NCBI GenBank assembly: GCA_008690995.1
Contig: VRMN01000001.1
Span: forward strand, 4,650,001 to 4,714,000
From: Porphyridium purpureum
Taxonomy: Eukaryota; Rhodophyta; Bangiophyceae; Porphyridiales; Porphyridiaceae
Length of the DNA: 64,000 nucleotides
Direction: 5' to 3'
Shown here: in pieces, positions 48,420 to 57,956 of the stretch
Layout of the letters: each line of letters begins with the position of its first letter
Numbering within the stretch: position 1 is the first letter of the stretch
Notes under the pieces: generated by a model
Databases searched by the model: none
What the model saw: only the letters and a program-made list of their open reading frames with translations
What the model was told of the DNA's origin: nothing
Made by a program: the position numbers and the translations under genes

Positions 48420-50225
48420 ATGACCAGCCGCGCGGAAAAGGAAAAGCTGCTGGAGAAGCTCAAGTCCGAGTTCTTCCAGCCGGCGCTGCGCGAGAACAAG
48501 TACCGTTTGGTGCAGGTGGTCGGCGAGGGCGCGTATGGGGTCGTGTGCTCGGGCGAGAACCTCGAGACCGGCGAGATGGTCGCGGTCAAGCGGGTGCTCA
48601 AGGTGTTTGACGAGGTGGCAGAGGCCGTCCGAGTGCTGCGCGAAATCAAGTTCTTGCGACTCCTCTCTGGTCATGAAAATATTGTTTCGATCAAGGAGGT
48701 GATGCTTCCGGGCGACAAGGAGCGCTTCAACGACGTGTTCGTGGTCTTTGAGCTCATGCCCACAGACTTGAGCCGGGTGCTGCGCAGCGAGATCAAGCTG
48801 GGTCCGGAACACATCCGGTGGATGATGTACCAACTGCTCCGCGGGGTGTTCTACGTGCACAGCGCCAAGGTCTTTCACCGCGACCTCAAGCCCTCCAACT
48901 TGCTCATCAACGCCGAATGTGATCTACGCATCTGCGACTTTGGCCTCGCGCGCGCAATGTCGGATAATCAAAAGGACTTTGTGTTTTGGACAGACTATGT
49001 CGCAACACGCTGGTACCGAGCACCAGAGCTCATCATGAGCTACCACACGCAATACACAACTGCGGTGGACATGTGGTCGGTTGGCTGCATTTTTGGCGAG
49101 ATGCTGAACGACGGCCGGCCGCTCTTTCCCGGCATGAATGGTTACCACCAGCTGGAGCTGTTCGTCGATATACTGGGAAGCCCGTCGCCAGCCGCCCTGA
49201 GCAAAGTGCGCAACACCAAGTCAAAAGACCACCTCATGTCGCTCGAACGCAAAGAACGTATTCCGTTTACCGAAGTGTTTCCGAACGCCGAGCCGCGCGC
49301 GTGTGACCTGTTGGAAAAGCTGCTCGAGTTTGACCCGGATATAAGGTACTCGGCTGAGCAGGCGCTGAGCCACCCGTACTTTGCGGACCTTCACTCGCCA
49401 GACCACGAGCCCAAGGCCGCTCCTGTTCCCGAGGCAGAATTCCTGTACGAGAAGCAAAGACAGGACGCCGCGTCGATGCGGCAACTATTCATCCAAGAGG
49501 CGTTGCAATACCATCCGGACAAGGCGGCGGAATACGCGGAACGAGGAGCGTATGACGCCATGACTGCGGCAGACAAATTCGCGCGCGCAATGATGTTTCG
49601 CGAGCGAGGTGTGAATGATCGTAATTTTGATTCTATGCCCACCGAACGGCTGGATCCCATGGTGCAGAACGTGCGCTCCAACATGATCGCGAAAGGTCCG
49701 GATCAAATTTCTTCTGGCGCTGTCCATAATGTGCATGGCGCCGGCGCAGGTGCTTTCCAGGACGGCAGTGCCACTGGTGCCCCGGCTGCCGCCCACACAG
49801 TCGGATCAACGAATGCTCACCCGAATGTCGTTTATTCATCACAAAGCACTTCGATGCACACGGACACCGGCACGTCGGCGCAACAACAGCAACAGCAACA
49901 GCAGCAGCAGCAGCAACACCAGCAGCAACACCAGCAGCAGCACCAGCACCAGAGCGGCCAGACGGTACCGCGGCCGCTGGTAACCAAAAGTATAGGAGGA
50001 ACGTCAAAAGTGCGGACGGTGTCCTTAGCGGCAAACTATGCCAAACGCAACGATTCTTCGAACTCACTCTCGTCTCAGCAGCAACCGCAACAGCAACGAT
50101 TTCAGCAGTCGGCGCAGCCAAGGGCCCCGACTAAGATGACCCAAGATATAGAAATGCCGGGCACAACGCCAACGGGGAGCCCCATGGTCCTGAGCACACC
50201 TCTTCGGGATGGCAGCTCGCGGTGA
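48420..50225 (+). CDS. MAP kinase with TDY activation loop and Gln-rich tail
   Basis: A 601-residue MAP kinase. Residues about 25-330 form the kinase: Gly-rich loop VGEGAYGVV, VAIKR-type lysine in MVAVKRVLK, catalytic HRDLKPSN, DFGLAR, activation loop FWTDYVATRWYRAPE with phosphosites Thr191 and Tyr193, and the MAPK insert GSPSPAALSKVRN. TDY rather than TEY is shared with plant group D kinases and some algae. The C-terminal 270 residues are disordered; residues 488-511 are a Gln/His repeat made mostly of CAA/CAG codons. The ATG follows a purine-poor GC-rich leader; upstream codons start at TTG. Kinase identity is certain, the pathway is not known. Confidence 0.95.
   Translation: MTSRAEKEKLLEKLKSEFFQPALRENKYRLVQVVGEGAYGVVCSGENLETGEMVAVKRVLKVFDEVAEAVRVLREIKFLRLLSGHENIVSIKEVMLPGDKERFNDVFVVFELMPTDLSRVLRSEIKLGPEHIRWMMYQLLRGVFYVHSAKVFHRDLKPSNLLINAECDLRICDFGLARAMSDNQKDFVFWTDYVATRWYRAPELIMSYHTQYTTAVDMWSVGCIFGEMLNDGRPLFPGMNGYHQLELFVDILGSPSPAALSKVRNTKSKDHLMSLERKERIPFTEVFPNAEPRACDLLEKLLEFDPDIRYSAEQALSHPYFADLHSPDHEPKAAPVPEAEFLYEKQRQDAASMRQLFIQEALQYHPDKAAEYAERGAYDAMTAADKFARAMMFRERGVNDRNFDSMPTERLDPMVQNVRSNMIAKGPDQISSGAVHNVHGAGAGAFQDGSATGAPAAAHTVGSTNAHPNVVYSSQSTSMHTDTGTSAQQQQQQQQQQQQHQQQHQQQHQHQSGQTVPRPLVTKSIGGTSKVRTVSLAANYAKRNDSSNSLSSQQQPQQQRFQQSAQPRAPTKMTQDIEMPGTTPTGSPMVLSTPLRDGSSR
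49881..49952 (+). repeat. CAG/CAA repeat encoding Gln/His tract
   Basis: Twenty-four consecutive Gln or His codons inside the MAP kinase tail, beginning with 12 Gln codons. The mix of CAA, CAG and CAC codons suggests an old, interrupted repeat. Confidence 0.9.
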
Positions 50226-51069
50226 AAAGCGACTTGGTTGTTGGACACCGCTGGCCCTGTTGCGTTTTCTCTTCATACCGCATGTGCACCGTCGTCTTAA
50301 ACTTGTATGATACGCTGCGACCTGGATACTGCTCCTTGCCGATAGGGCGTATGGGAGCGCTATTCTGTCATTCAGTAGATAGTTCGCAAGATAATCTGGC
50401 GCAGTGGCACACGGTGAGCGGAATTGAAATCTCAGCGTCACGGCAAGGCCGAGGAGTTCCGCGTGATCGGACTTGACACGGGTTTTTCTCGGCGCGACGC
50501 TTCACTATTTATTCATTTTCATCATTTCCAACATCCCCTTTTTGATTCTTTTGTCGATCTTCAGAGCTTGGCGGGAACTGATCAAGGTCTCGAATGTCGA
50601 AATCTTACGGTGGTACGGCGCCGGTCGTGGCTTCGCCACTACCCAGTCTATCTCTCGCCCAGAGATTGTGAACCACGTTCCTTCTCGCGATTCCTGGGTC
50701 CAAAGTCCGGTGTGGTTGGAGTTCGTCTTCAAAATTGGCAAGGCTGTACAGCGTACTGAAACACAGGCTGACCTGCCCCACCCGGTACGGGAGCCACGTA
50801 GCAGCATATAGTGACTGCATCGCGAGAGCACGTCCAATGGGCAAGCATTTCCACAATGGATCGGTCGCCTCTGCTGGCTAGGTTATTTCTCCTACGTATT
50901 GTAATGAGAGAACATTCAAACGCGCTCTGAGATCCTGGCCCGCCAGCTCATGCATAAAGATCACGCGTTCAGATATCAAATTTCAGAGACCAAAGAGGCA
51001 CTTCTCTGGGAATGTCGGCGTGAATCATCCATTCTCACTCGACTCATTTCAAACCCAACCGTTGTGGAT
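50226..51069. other. convergent intergenic region, no gene called
   Basis: About 840 bases between the MAP kinase and Rpn13 stop codons, longer than most convergent spacers here. GCTGTACAGCGTACTG at 50743-50758 is a GTAC pair in a place where no promoter is expected. A plus-strand frame at 50473-50811 has a hydrophobic start but begins at TTG and matches nothing I recognise; a small unannotated gene or RNA here is possible. Confidence 0.4.
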
Positions 51070-53040
51070 TCAATTCAATCTTGCATCAATCCCCAGAAGG
51101 TGCACAAGCAAAACGTACCACGCCGGGGCCCACTGCAGATGGTCCGGAATTTGCACAATACCCAGAGACGGTAACAGCACACCGGCGGGCGAGGAGCGAA
51201 GTGCGCGCGACAGCATCACGGCGGCCTGTAAAAATGGCACTGAGCGCACAGAGTGCTCAATGTCGTCGTTGGCGGGCAACAATGTCTGCAAGTTTGCGAT
51301 TTGCATTGCGTCTAGCTTTTCGACGAATGGGAGTAACACTTCCGGCGCCATCAATTGCTCGAGCCGAACACTGCGCGCCAGAACGGCCACGCGATCGTGC
51401 TGTGCGGGCTGGTGCACTTCCGCCGTCGCTGACGGCGCCCTCATTCCAGACTCAGGAGCAGTTGCTGGCAGGTTTTCTGGAGCACCTGAAAGGTGGCTTT
51501 GCAGAGCACGTTGGAGGTCGCTTTGCGTGATGACCGAAGCTGCTTGTCTTGCGACTCTGCGGTTCTGCAGAGCCTGCGTGAACGCTTCTAGAGCTTCCGT
51601 GTATTCGCGCATGCTTAACCTTTGCGTTTGCATTTCCTGCGTCTGTTCCCGCATCGCAGCCGTGCGCTCGGCCATTGCTGTTGACTTGGCACGCAGCGCT
51701 TCTGTTCGAATTTGCATGGCGGCTGACTTGGCGCGCATCGCCGCACCGCTGGACCTCAGCGCGGCCGTATTATCTTGCAGCGCGGCCGAGTTTTCCTCCA
51801 TTTTGACCATTCGCGCATCAACGCCCACCCTGCTCTCAGCCGAGTGAACGTCATGTTCGGTCAAAGTCTTGGCTGGAAAGGTCTCAAGGTGAGCAGAAAC
51901 CCCGGGTCCTGGTTCCATTCTCCGAGCAACATGGGACTCCAACTCTTCCTTGTGTGTGACCATGCGGTCGTCTGCCTCTGGCCGCGTTTCAGTCACGTGC
52001 GTATCGAACTGAGCGAGGTAGTGAGCGTGTTCTTTTTCATAATCACCCGTGTCCATTGCAGTATCCTGCTGTGACACATCTTTCCCACTGGGTGTTATGC
52101 TCTCACCATCGTATGGCGACTGCGTGCTTGTGTGCTCGGGATGGATATGAGACGTTGGGGAGGGAAGCGCAGTGAAATGGAAGCCTTGCAGCAGGCGGTC
52201 TATTTCGCTCTGTGGAATCGACAAGGGACCGTGTCCTGTCTGAACGGCAGCTGTGTGAGCCCGAATCGTGTTTATCCGTTCGCGCAAAGACTCAGTTTCG
52301 ACTTGCATTGCAGCGGTGTGAGCACGCAGGGAAGTCGCCTCTTCGATGATTGTTTCGCACTGCTCCTGTAAATCATCCGTTTCGGCCTGAATTTGAAATG
52401 TAGACTCCCGCACGGTGACAGTCTTTGCGCGTAGTTCTGATGCACTCGTCCGCAGCTCGGCCGCCTTTTTCTCCATGTCCTCCTCCTCTTCCATCTCGAT
52501 CCATGAAACCTGAGCCCTTGCATCTCTCGCCGTCCCGTCCCTTCCAGAGTCACATGAGTCGCCTGGGGCGAGCCGCGGAGCCTTACTGTCATGAAACTTG
52601 TCTAGTACGTCGAGCGTGATGTTGAGCGTCAAAACGAAATGCGCGATCTGGCTCTGATCGCGACGATCGCGCACGGCGGCATCACTTCCTGCAGGGCTCT
52701 GGTTCCAAAAGTGAACCCGTTTCCACCGCTCTGTGCCACGTTTTCGGACGGCCAGCACGAGAATCCTCGAGTCGCGGGGCGCGGTGGGATGAGCTCCAAA
52801 GGTCCAATCGTCCTGCCTCGTCAAATCTACACTCCAGTACATTTCTGCCCCGTTGGTCGGCAGACCATCCGGGCTTACTGGCGCCCATTGTATTTTCACG
52901 ACCTCGCACCCCGACTCTGCGTCCACTGCGATTTTCTCAGAAGAGAACGGGACCACCTCGAGACAACCTTCCTCCTCATGTGGCACCAGCTGGGTGCCAG
53001 AGCGCACCATCCGCCCGCATTTGATCCGCCCCCACCTCAT
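51070..53040 (-). CDS. Rpn13/ADRM1-like proteasomal ubiquitin receptor with a large coiled-coil insertion
   Basis: A 656-residue divergent Rpn13. The N-terminal Pru domain (about residues 1-150) is recognised by order: RIKCGRMVRSGTQLVPHEEEGCLEV, then IQWAPV, DDWTFG, RILVLAVRKRGTERWKRVHFWNQSP. In Rpn13 this domain binds ubiquitin and the proteasome subunit Rpn2. The C-terminal DEUBAD-like domain (about 565-635) reads LMAPEVLLPFVEKLDAMQIA, then SVPFLQAAVMLSRALRSSPAGVLLPSLGI, matching the UCH37-binding part. Between them lie about 400 residues, mostly heptad-repeat coil, whereas animal Rpn13 has a short flexible linker. The ATG at 53040 opens just at the first Pru strand; the longer frame starts at GTG. 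Assignment rests on both ends agreeing; each alone is weak. It is divergent from Derlin. Confidence 0.68.
   Translation of the reverse strand: MRWGRIKCGRMVRSGTQLVPHEEEGCLEVVPFSSEKIAVDAESGCEVVKIQWAPVSPDGLPTNGAEMYWSVDLTRQDDWTFGAHPTAPRDSRILVLAVRKRGTERWKRVHFWNQSPAGSDAAVRDRRDQSQIAHFVLTLNITLDVLDKFHDSKAPRLAPGDSCDSGRDGTARDARAQVSWIEMEEEEDMEKKAAELRTSASELRAKTVTVRESTFQIQAETDDLQEQCETIIEEATSLRAHTAAMQVETESLRERINTIRAHTAAVQTGHGPLSIPQSEIDRLLQGFHFTALPSPTSHIHPEHTSTQSPYDGESITPSGKDVSQQDTAMDTGDYEKEHAHYLAQFDTHVTETRPEADDRMVTHKEELESHVARRMEPGPGVSAHLETFPAKTLTEHDVHSAESRVGVDARMVKMEENSAALQDNTAALRSSGAAMRAKSAAMQIRTEALRAKSTAMAERTAAMREQTQEMQTQRLSMREYTEALEAFTQALQNRRVARQAASVITQSDLQRALQSHLSGAPENLPATAPESGMRAPSATAEVHQPAQHDRVAVLARSVRLEQLMAPEVLLPFVEKLDAMQIANLQTLLPANDDIEHSVRSVPFLQAAVMLSRALRSSPAGVLLPSLGIVQIPDHLQWAPAWYVLLVHLLGIDARLN
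51555..51800 (-). repeat. heptad-repeat block coding part of the Rpn13 insertion
   Basis: About ten uninterrupted seven-residue units of the form Thr/Ser-x-Ala-Met/Leu-x-x-x, for example TAAMREQ, SAAMQIR and TEALRAK. The DNA repeats are diverged, so the pattern is kept at the protein level. A shorter second block with the same theme (TSLRAHT, AAMQVET) lies near 52270-52330. Confidence 0.8.
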
Positions 53041-53397
53041 TCCAGACCGGAAGCTCCAAGAGCCCACGAACCTGCGCGCCGTCGAGTCTTACCGGCGAGC
53101 GCACAATCAAACACTCACGCTCGGAGCTCAAATGTCACGCCGCCTCCCCTCCCTTCGCACCCTTCGCGCACGTTGACGTTGCTTTCGCCGGTAAACCGAT
53201 CTTTCTAAGCGGCGCTAATGGTTCGTGGCGAAGACCGAAACCGGTTCTGGAAACGGTTCACGGCGTTTTCAATCAAGAACGGGAATCGGGAAGAGCGACG
53301 CGCGGAACGAGACGGAACAGAGAACGCTCGTGTGCGCGTGTTTGTGTGTGGGTCGGAGGTGCACGGACATTGGTTGGGGATAGAAGAGAGTCGAGAC
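53041..53397. promoter_or_regulatory. divergent promoter of Rpn13-like and Derlin genes
   Basis: About 357 bases between the two start codons. An upstream ATG at 53218 is in frame with Derlin, but its 60 extra residues are Arg/Glu-rich and absent from the family. No GTAC element or TATA box is clear here. Confidence 0.4.
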
Positions 53398-54129
53398 ATG
53401 GCCCTGGTGATGGAGTTTTTTAACTCGGTGCCGCCGATTACAAGGACGTACGTCGGATTGTCGGTGCTAACGACGGTCGCATGCGCGCTCGACCTCGTGT
53501 CGCCGCTCAAGCTGTACCTGAACTGGAGCGCGGTGTTTCGGCGCATGCAGGTGTGGCGCGTGTTTACGAATTTCTTCTTCTTCGGTTCGTTCGGCCTCGA
53601 CTTTGTGTTCCATATGTACTTCTTGTACCGCTACTCAAAGTTGCTCGAGTTCAACTCCTTCCGAGGCCGCACGGCTGATTTCCTCTACATGCTCATGTTC
53701 GGTAGCATCATGTTGCTTCTTTTTTCTCCAATTACGCCGTCGATTGTGTTTCTAGGGCCGTCGTTGTCCTTCATGATGGTGTACGTTTGGGGACGGCGCA
53801 ACGAATTGGAGCATCTCAGCTTCCTCGGGCTCTTTCGCTTCCGCGCACCTTATCTGCCATGGGTCCTGCTGGTCTTTTCTATCGTGCTGGGCTCCAGCCC
53901 GGTGATTGACCTGCTGGGCATTTTCGCTGGCCACATTTACTTTTATCTGGTCGACGTGTATCCACAGATTAGCGGCGTGCATCTGCTCAAGACGCCTCGC
54001 ATCTTGTGCCAGCTCGTCGGCTTTAACGAGGCCGCCGCTGCATATGCTGTTGCGAATGCGGCCGGACAACAGCAAAGACGGAACGCCGACGGTGCAAACT
54101 TTGGGTGGGGACAGGGCCGCAATTTGTAA
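53398..54129 (+). CDS. Derlin (ER-associated degradation membrane protein)
   Basis: A 243-residue rhomboid-like pseudoprotease of the ER membrane that helps extract misfolded proteins for degradation. It follows Derlin from end to end: FFNSVPPITRTYVGLSVLTT, VWRVFTNFFFFG, FRGRTADFLYML, MVYVWGRRNELEHLSFLGLFRF, PWVLLVFS, GHIYFYLVDVYP. Four to six membrane segments are visible. It ends FGWGQGRNL, close to the animal FAWGEGQRLGG tail near the p97-binding motif. The start is set at 53398, where the family begins. No catalytic serine is expected. Confidence 0.95.
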   Translation: MALVMEFFNSVPPITRTYVGLSVLTTVACALDLVSPLKLYLNWSAVFRRMQVWRVFTNFFFFGSFGLDFVFHMYFLYRYSKLLEFNSFRGRTADFLYMLMFGSIMLLLFSPITPSIVFLGPSLSFMMVYVWGRRNELEHLSFLGLFRFRAPYLPWVLLVFSIVLGSSPVIDLLGIFAGHIYFYLVDVYPQISGVHLLKTPRILCQLVGFNEAAAAYAVANAAGQQQRRNADGANFGWGQGRNL

Positions 54130-54246
54130 ATGTGGATTAGTTCGCCACTGAACAGCGGCAATCGCTAGTCTTTCTGCCGTTTTCCCGCATGTAATGCCAT
54201 CATGAGGAAGCGATGCAATGACACGCTGCACAGGGAGAAACTGACA

Positions 54247-56298
54247 CTATATCACAATCACGTTGTTCAGGAAACCAGATTCGTCCGCAGTAACCGGCGC
54301 TTGCTCATCATTTAGCCACTGGCCATCCACGATATATTTGTAAAAATGACGACCAACCGGCAGATACATTTGCAGCTGCAGATCCGCGTCCAGCGGGGTG
54401 CCCGGCGTCGCCCACGAGTCAAATGAGCCTACTAACCACACGGTCTGTGCGCCACGCGAAGGCCACGAAAAGCTTGCCCGCTTGGCGGCCTCGAGCAGAT
54501 GCGTGCTGTTGCGCTGCTCTGGCTCTTGAGTGCTTTCAAGCGAATACGCAGCCCTGATCACTGCCTGTGCGGGGAAATATGTTTTGCCAATCACGGAATA
54601 CAAGGCCTGAATCCGAGTCGCGGCGCTGGCCTGATCACTGCCGCCATGAATATGAACATGCAACCGTTCCAGCGTCCAGTCCTTTTCGATCATTGTGCAC
54701 AAAGCCGTTCGCTGTTCTTCGTTCTGCGATATAATCCCGTCAAAGCTGAAACGTTTCGTTTGCTCTGAGTCTACGCGCTCCGCCAAGTCAAGCAGATGCA
54801 CAAAGGCGGTTTGGTCCCGTCCTGGACCCTTCCCCCTCCTTTCCTTGAATGACAAGCCGAGATTACTCAAAGAAGCGCCCGTGCTGATGACCATTCGCGG
54901 CGGAGATTCACAAACGCACGACAAGAATGCAGCAACACTCTCAGACCCATTCAAATGCGACGCATCTATCTCGTCAGTAGACTGCGCTTTGCGACCCACA
55001 ATGTGAACGGAGGTTCCGTCTACCAGTTGCGCTGAAAAGCAGCGTACGCGCTCTGGAAAGAGCGCCACTTGCTTAAATGATTGTCCATCCTTCAGGCCTG
55101 GCCGACTGCTCGCAAAACACCGCTCCTCTTCCTTCACATCCTCGCAGAGTAGCAGTACGTGAACATTGTGGCCGTGCTCCTTGAGGAAGCGACCAAATGC
55201 GAGCATGACATCGTGATGTTGGGAATGCGCTGCCATCACGAACGCGCCGGGTTCGCATATCGCATCGTGCTTGAGTATATCGCGCGCGACTGCGCGCAAT
55301 CGGGCGTTCTTTGCACGTCGCGTAAGTACTGCAAGCGTAGCAAGCACAGAGACTCCTGCATGCTGTGACTCGATCGAGCCGCCCATCGCGAGTGCGCGAG
55401 CTAGCTTGAGCACAATGCGCTTGAAGATATCGTCCTGTTCTGGAAATCTCGAAAGCAGGTCAGCGAACATTTCAACGAGACAAGCGAGTGCGCCAGCGCC
55501 ACTACTGGACATCGCGCACACGTGCTGTACAAACGCGTTGCGCATGGCGGCTTCAGCGCTCGCGAGCATGGCAAAGCGCGTTAGGCTGTCCGAAAGGAGT
55601 ACATTTTGGGACACGAGACCTATCCCCGAGCCATTTTGTATTAACTTAGGCGCACTGACACGAACCAGACGAAACAGCCCGACAGATTTTGGCTCCATGA
55701 CCAAAAACTTTCTCGCGTGTGCCAGCTCGCTCACGGAAAACCACTCCTCCTTGCTCAGTGGGTGCGAATACTCTACCGGGTACTTTGCGCCTTTCATTCC
55801 GGTCCACACACAACAGACATCTTGATCAGTTGCGTTTGTCTCTTCTAATTCACGCAGCCGCACCAGCACCGGTAGTTGTGGCCCGGAGCGTCGCGCATTA
55901 ACGACACACACCACCTTTTCGCCGGATTGCGCAGAACGCGCGATCTTGGCCGCATCCCCCATCACCGCAAACGCAATCACTGCATCTCTCACCAGTGCGG
56001 CCTTTGTCAAGACGACAGCCCGCAGTGGCACGACGAGAATTTCAGCATCGGGCGCGCTCTGCTGCTCCAACTGCGCGCGCGCGCGCCCCACGCAGCCTTG
56101 CCAGTCCCTGTGCACGTCGCCCTTGCATATCAAAATCTCATGCGCCACGCGGCATGCCAGCTGCATCAATACTGACGATGCATGGAATGGCGATCGCCGC
56201 GCTCGCGGCTCTTCGGACACCAACATCGTATCACGCCTGCCTCTCCCTCTCTCCCCTCCACCCGTGCAATTCCCAACACACGGCTCCAAGGCATCCAT
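54247..56298 (-). CDS. CBM48 starch/glycogen-binding protein of unknown function
   Basis: A 683-residue protein. The last 80 residues are a CBM48 module: SFSWPSRGAQTVWLVGSFDSW, then FYKYIVDGQWLNDEQAP and GFLNNVIVI, as in AMPK beta and starch-binding phosphatases. Trp and Lys residues used to bind glucans are present. The first 600 residues are alpha/beta-like and match no family I recognise; a segment near 120-155 (AVMGDAAKIARSAQSGEKVV) and a helical stretch at 255-340 stand out. No kinase or phosphatase motif is visible. A role on floridean starch granules in the cytosol is inferred from the CBM only. The start is an ATG. Confidence 0.75.
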   Translation of the reverse strand: MDALEPCVGNCTGGGERGRGRRDTMLVSEEPRARRSPFHASSVLMQLACRVAHEILICKGDVHRDWQGCVGRARAQLEQQSAPDAEILVVPLRAVVLTKAALVRDAVIAFAVMGDAAKIARSAQSGEKVVCVVNARRSGPQLPVLVRLRELEETNATDQDVCCVWTGMKGAKYPVEYSHPLSKEEWFSVSELAHARKFLVMEPKSVGLFRLVRVSAPKLIQNGSGIGLVSQNVLLSDSLTRFAMLASAEAAMRNAFVQHVCAMSSSGAGALACLVEMFADLLSRFPEQDDIFKRIVLKLARALAMGGSIESQHAGVSVLATLAVLTRRAKNARLRAVARDILKHDAICEPGAFVMAAHSQHHDVMLAFGRFLKEHGHNVHVLLLCEDVKEEERCFASSRPGLKDGQSFKQVALFPERVRCFSAQLVDGTSVHIVGRKAQSTDEIDASHLNGSESVAAFLSCVCESPPRMVISTGASLSNLGLSFKERRGKGPGRDQTAFVHLLDLAERVDSEQTKRFSFDGIISQNEEQRTALCTMIEKDWTLERLHVHIHGGSDQASAATRIQALYSVIGKTYFPAQAVIRAAYSLESTQEPEQRNSTHLLEAAKRASFSWPSRGAQTVWLVGSFDSWATPGTPLDADLQLQMYLPVGRHFYKYIVDGQWLNDEQAPVTADESGFLNNVIVI

Positions 56299-56972
56299 TT
56301 AATCCGACCTTCGCAATGCAAGCTTCGGAAATCTCGCGAACGTTGGGGGAGTCAAGCAGTTGCATGAGATGGTAGGAGACCAAGGTTCGTGCTCTGCTCT
56401 TCCCATTCATGCGAGAGGTCGATGGCGAACACGGTGCCGCAACATGCCGTATTGCCGTGAAGCTGCAGGGCGTGCGCCCGTATGATAGTCACGGAGACAC
56501 AGAGTGCGACCTTGCTCCACAAGGTGTGCTGGGCGCGCACCGCTGGCGTCCCGGACCATGACTGCGTCGCACCCAGCGGCGCCACGCGTGGACATCTTGG
56601 CGCCGCCGGGTCTGGCCTTGATGGCCCCGGTGGGACGTCTGACGGGTGTCCTATGATGTGGATGCTGCAGATGTGATGGCGGCCATGGTCGACCTCTCAC
56701 GCGTGGGCAGAAGAATGACGTCGCACTCGCGTGCGACGGGCGCGGCCAGCTGCATGCACACCCCTTCCGGTAAGTTGCACGCGCTCTTGCGTTTGAGCCG
56801 TGCGACACGGCACCGCAAATAGAGCCCTCAGGGTGGTGTTCGCTATTTTCGTTGCTTGAATGCACTGTCCGCGGGCACCATGATATGACGATTCCCAGCT
56901 TACCGCACATCCATTTTAATTTCTTCCGCTCTCGGCAGATTCCATGATTCGACTCGTGGGCCCCATCGCACA
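56299..56972. other. intergenic region containing repeat copy 2
   Basis: Lies between two minus-strand genes. The part at 56365-56735 is the second copy of the dispersed sequence. The remainder shows no gene and should include the CBM48-gene promoter. Confidence 0.45.
56365..56735 (-). repeat. dispersed diverged sequence, copy 2 (possible gene relic)
   Basis: Colinear with 37655-38150. Matching blocks are GCGAGAGGTCGATGGCGAA near 56411, ACCATGACTGCGTCG near 56556 and GTGGGCAGAAGAATGACGTC near 56703. The minus strand also begins CDVILLPT and later reads GAKMSTRGAAGCDAVMV, similar to the other copy's GNAKVHAYGFAVYDAVM. No intact frame is present. Confidence 0.5.
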
Positions 56973-57956
56973 TTACTTGCTCGAGACGATGGCGTAGCGA
57001 ATACCCATAAGGAAAAAGACGGAGCCACAGACGAGCTTGAGCGCACGGTCAGGCATATAGACCGCAAGGTTTCCGCCCAGAATGGCGCCGACCAGGACGC
57101 CGCCGAGAAGGCCCGGCAGAAGGCCGAGCTGGACATGGCCCAGACGAAAGTGCCCCACGCAGCCGAGCATTGAAGGTAGTATCATCGCCATCAAAGCAGT
57201 GCCCTGCGCCACTTTTTGGCCGAAACCGTTGAAAATCAGGCTAGGAACCATGATGGTGCCGCCACCGATGCCAAGAAGACCTGACAGGAACCCAGTTAAG
57301 CACCCAGAAACAAGCAACATCAGGCGCGACCTGATTTGGGGTTCCGTAGACCCTGCGGGAATGGCCTGCTGAGCAGAGACAGGAAAGGCAATGAGGCCGG
57401 CTACGAAAAGTAGAAACACTCCAAAATACTGCTTCAAGCGCTTGGAGTCGACCTTGCTGGTAAACATGGCGCCAAAATACGAAGTCGAGAGTGCGCCGAG
57501 GCATAGTATCAACGCTTGCGGCACCGCTACCGAGCCACCTTTTCTGTACACAACCGCAGAGATCAGCGAATTCATGGCAACTGCCACAAGTGCCGTGCCG
57601 TGCGCCTGCTTCTGAGTGAGCCCCATCGCTGCAGTGAGCATCGGGGTCAACACGATCCCGCCTCCTGCCCCGATCAACGAGCCCACTGCTCCCGCCATCA
57701 ACCCAATCACCGCACTCTGCAGGGCTCGCTTCACTACCAGCGGCGTCGGACGCGTTCCATTTTGCGACGCTCCAGTGTCATCCATGCTCCCAACAGGACC
57801 TTGCTCCGTCATGCGCACACCGCTGCATCGATTCTCGCGCACCCGTCTACGCCACGGACAACTGCGCAGGGCCGCGCGGCACGGCGCATGGAGAGCTCGA
57901 CGCCCGCCATTATTCACTCTGCAAGGGATATACTGAAAGAGCAAAGGCGTATCCAT
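56973..57956 (-). CDS. TauE/SafE-family membrane transporter
   Basis: A 327-residue membrane protein of the sulfite-exporter TauE/SafE family. The fold is duplicated: each half opens with the family signature, GLMAGAVGSLIGAGGGIVLTP and GFLSGLLGIGGGTIMVP. About eight hydrophobic segments are visible. Members move sulfite or other organic or inorganic anions across membranes; the substrate is not evident here. A basic leader of about 75 residues (PCRAALRSCPWRRRVRENR) could direct it to an organelle; a shorter form from the ATG at 57812 would lack it. The frame past 57956 starts at TTG. Only 82 bases separate its ATG from the stop codon of the gene upstream. Confidence 0.88.
   Translation of the reverse strand: MDTPLLFQYIPCRVNNGGRRALHAPCRAALRSCPWRRRVRENRCSGVRMTEQGPVGSMDDTGASQNGTRPTPLVVKRALQSAVIGLMAGAVGSLIGAGGGIVLTPMLTAAMGLTQKQAHGTALVAVAMNSLISAVVYRKGGSVAVPQALILCLGALSTSYFGAMFTSKVDSKRLKQYFGVFLLFVAGLIAFPVSAQQAIPAGSTEPQIRSRLMLLVSGCLTGFLSGLLGIGGGTIMVPSLIFNGFGQKVAQGTALMAMILPSMLGCVGHFRLGHVQLGLLPGLLGGVLVGAILGGNLAVYMPDRALKLVCGSVFFLMGIRYAIVSSK

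Noticed and set aside
50473-50811. Possible small membrane protein
   Set aside because: It starts at TTG and lacks conserved features; kept only as a hint of an unseen gene in the spacer.
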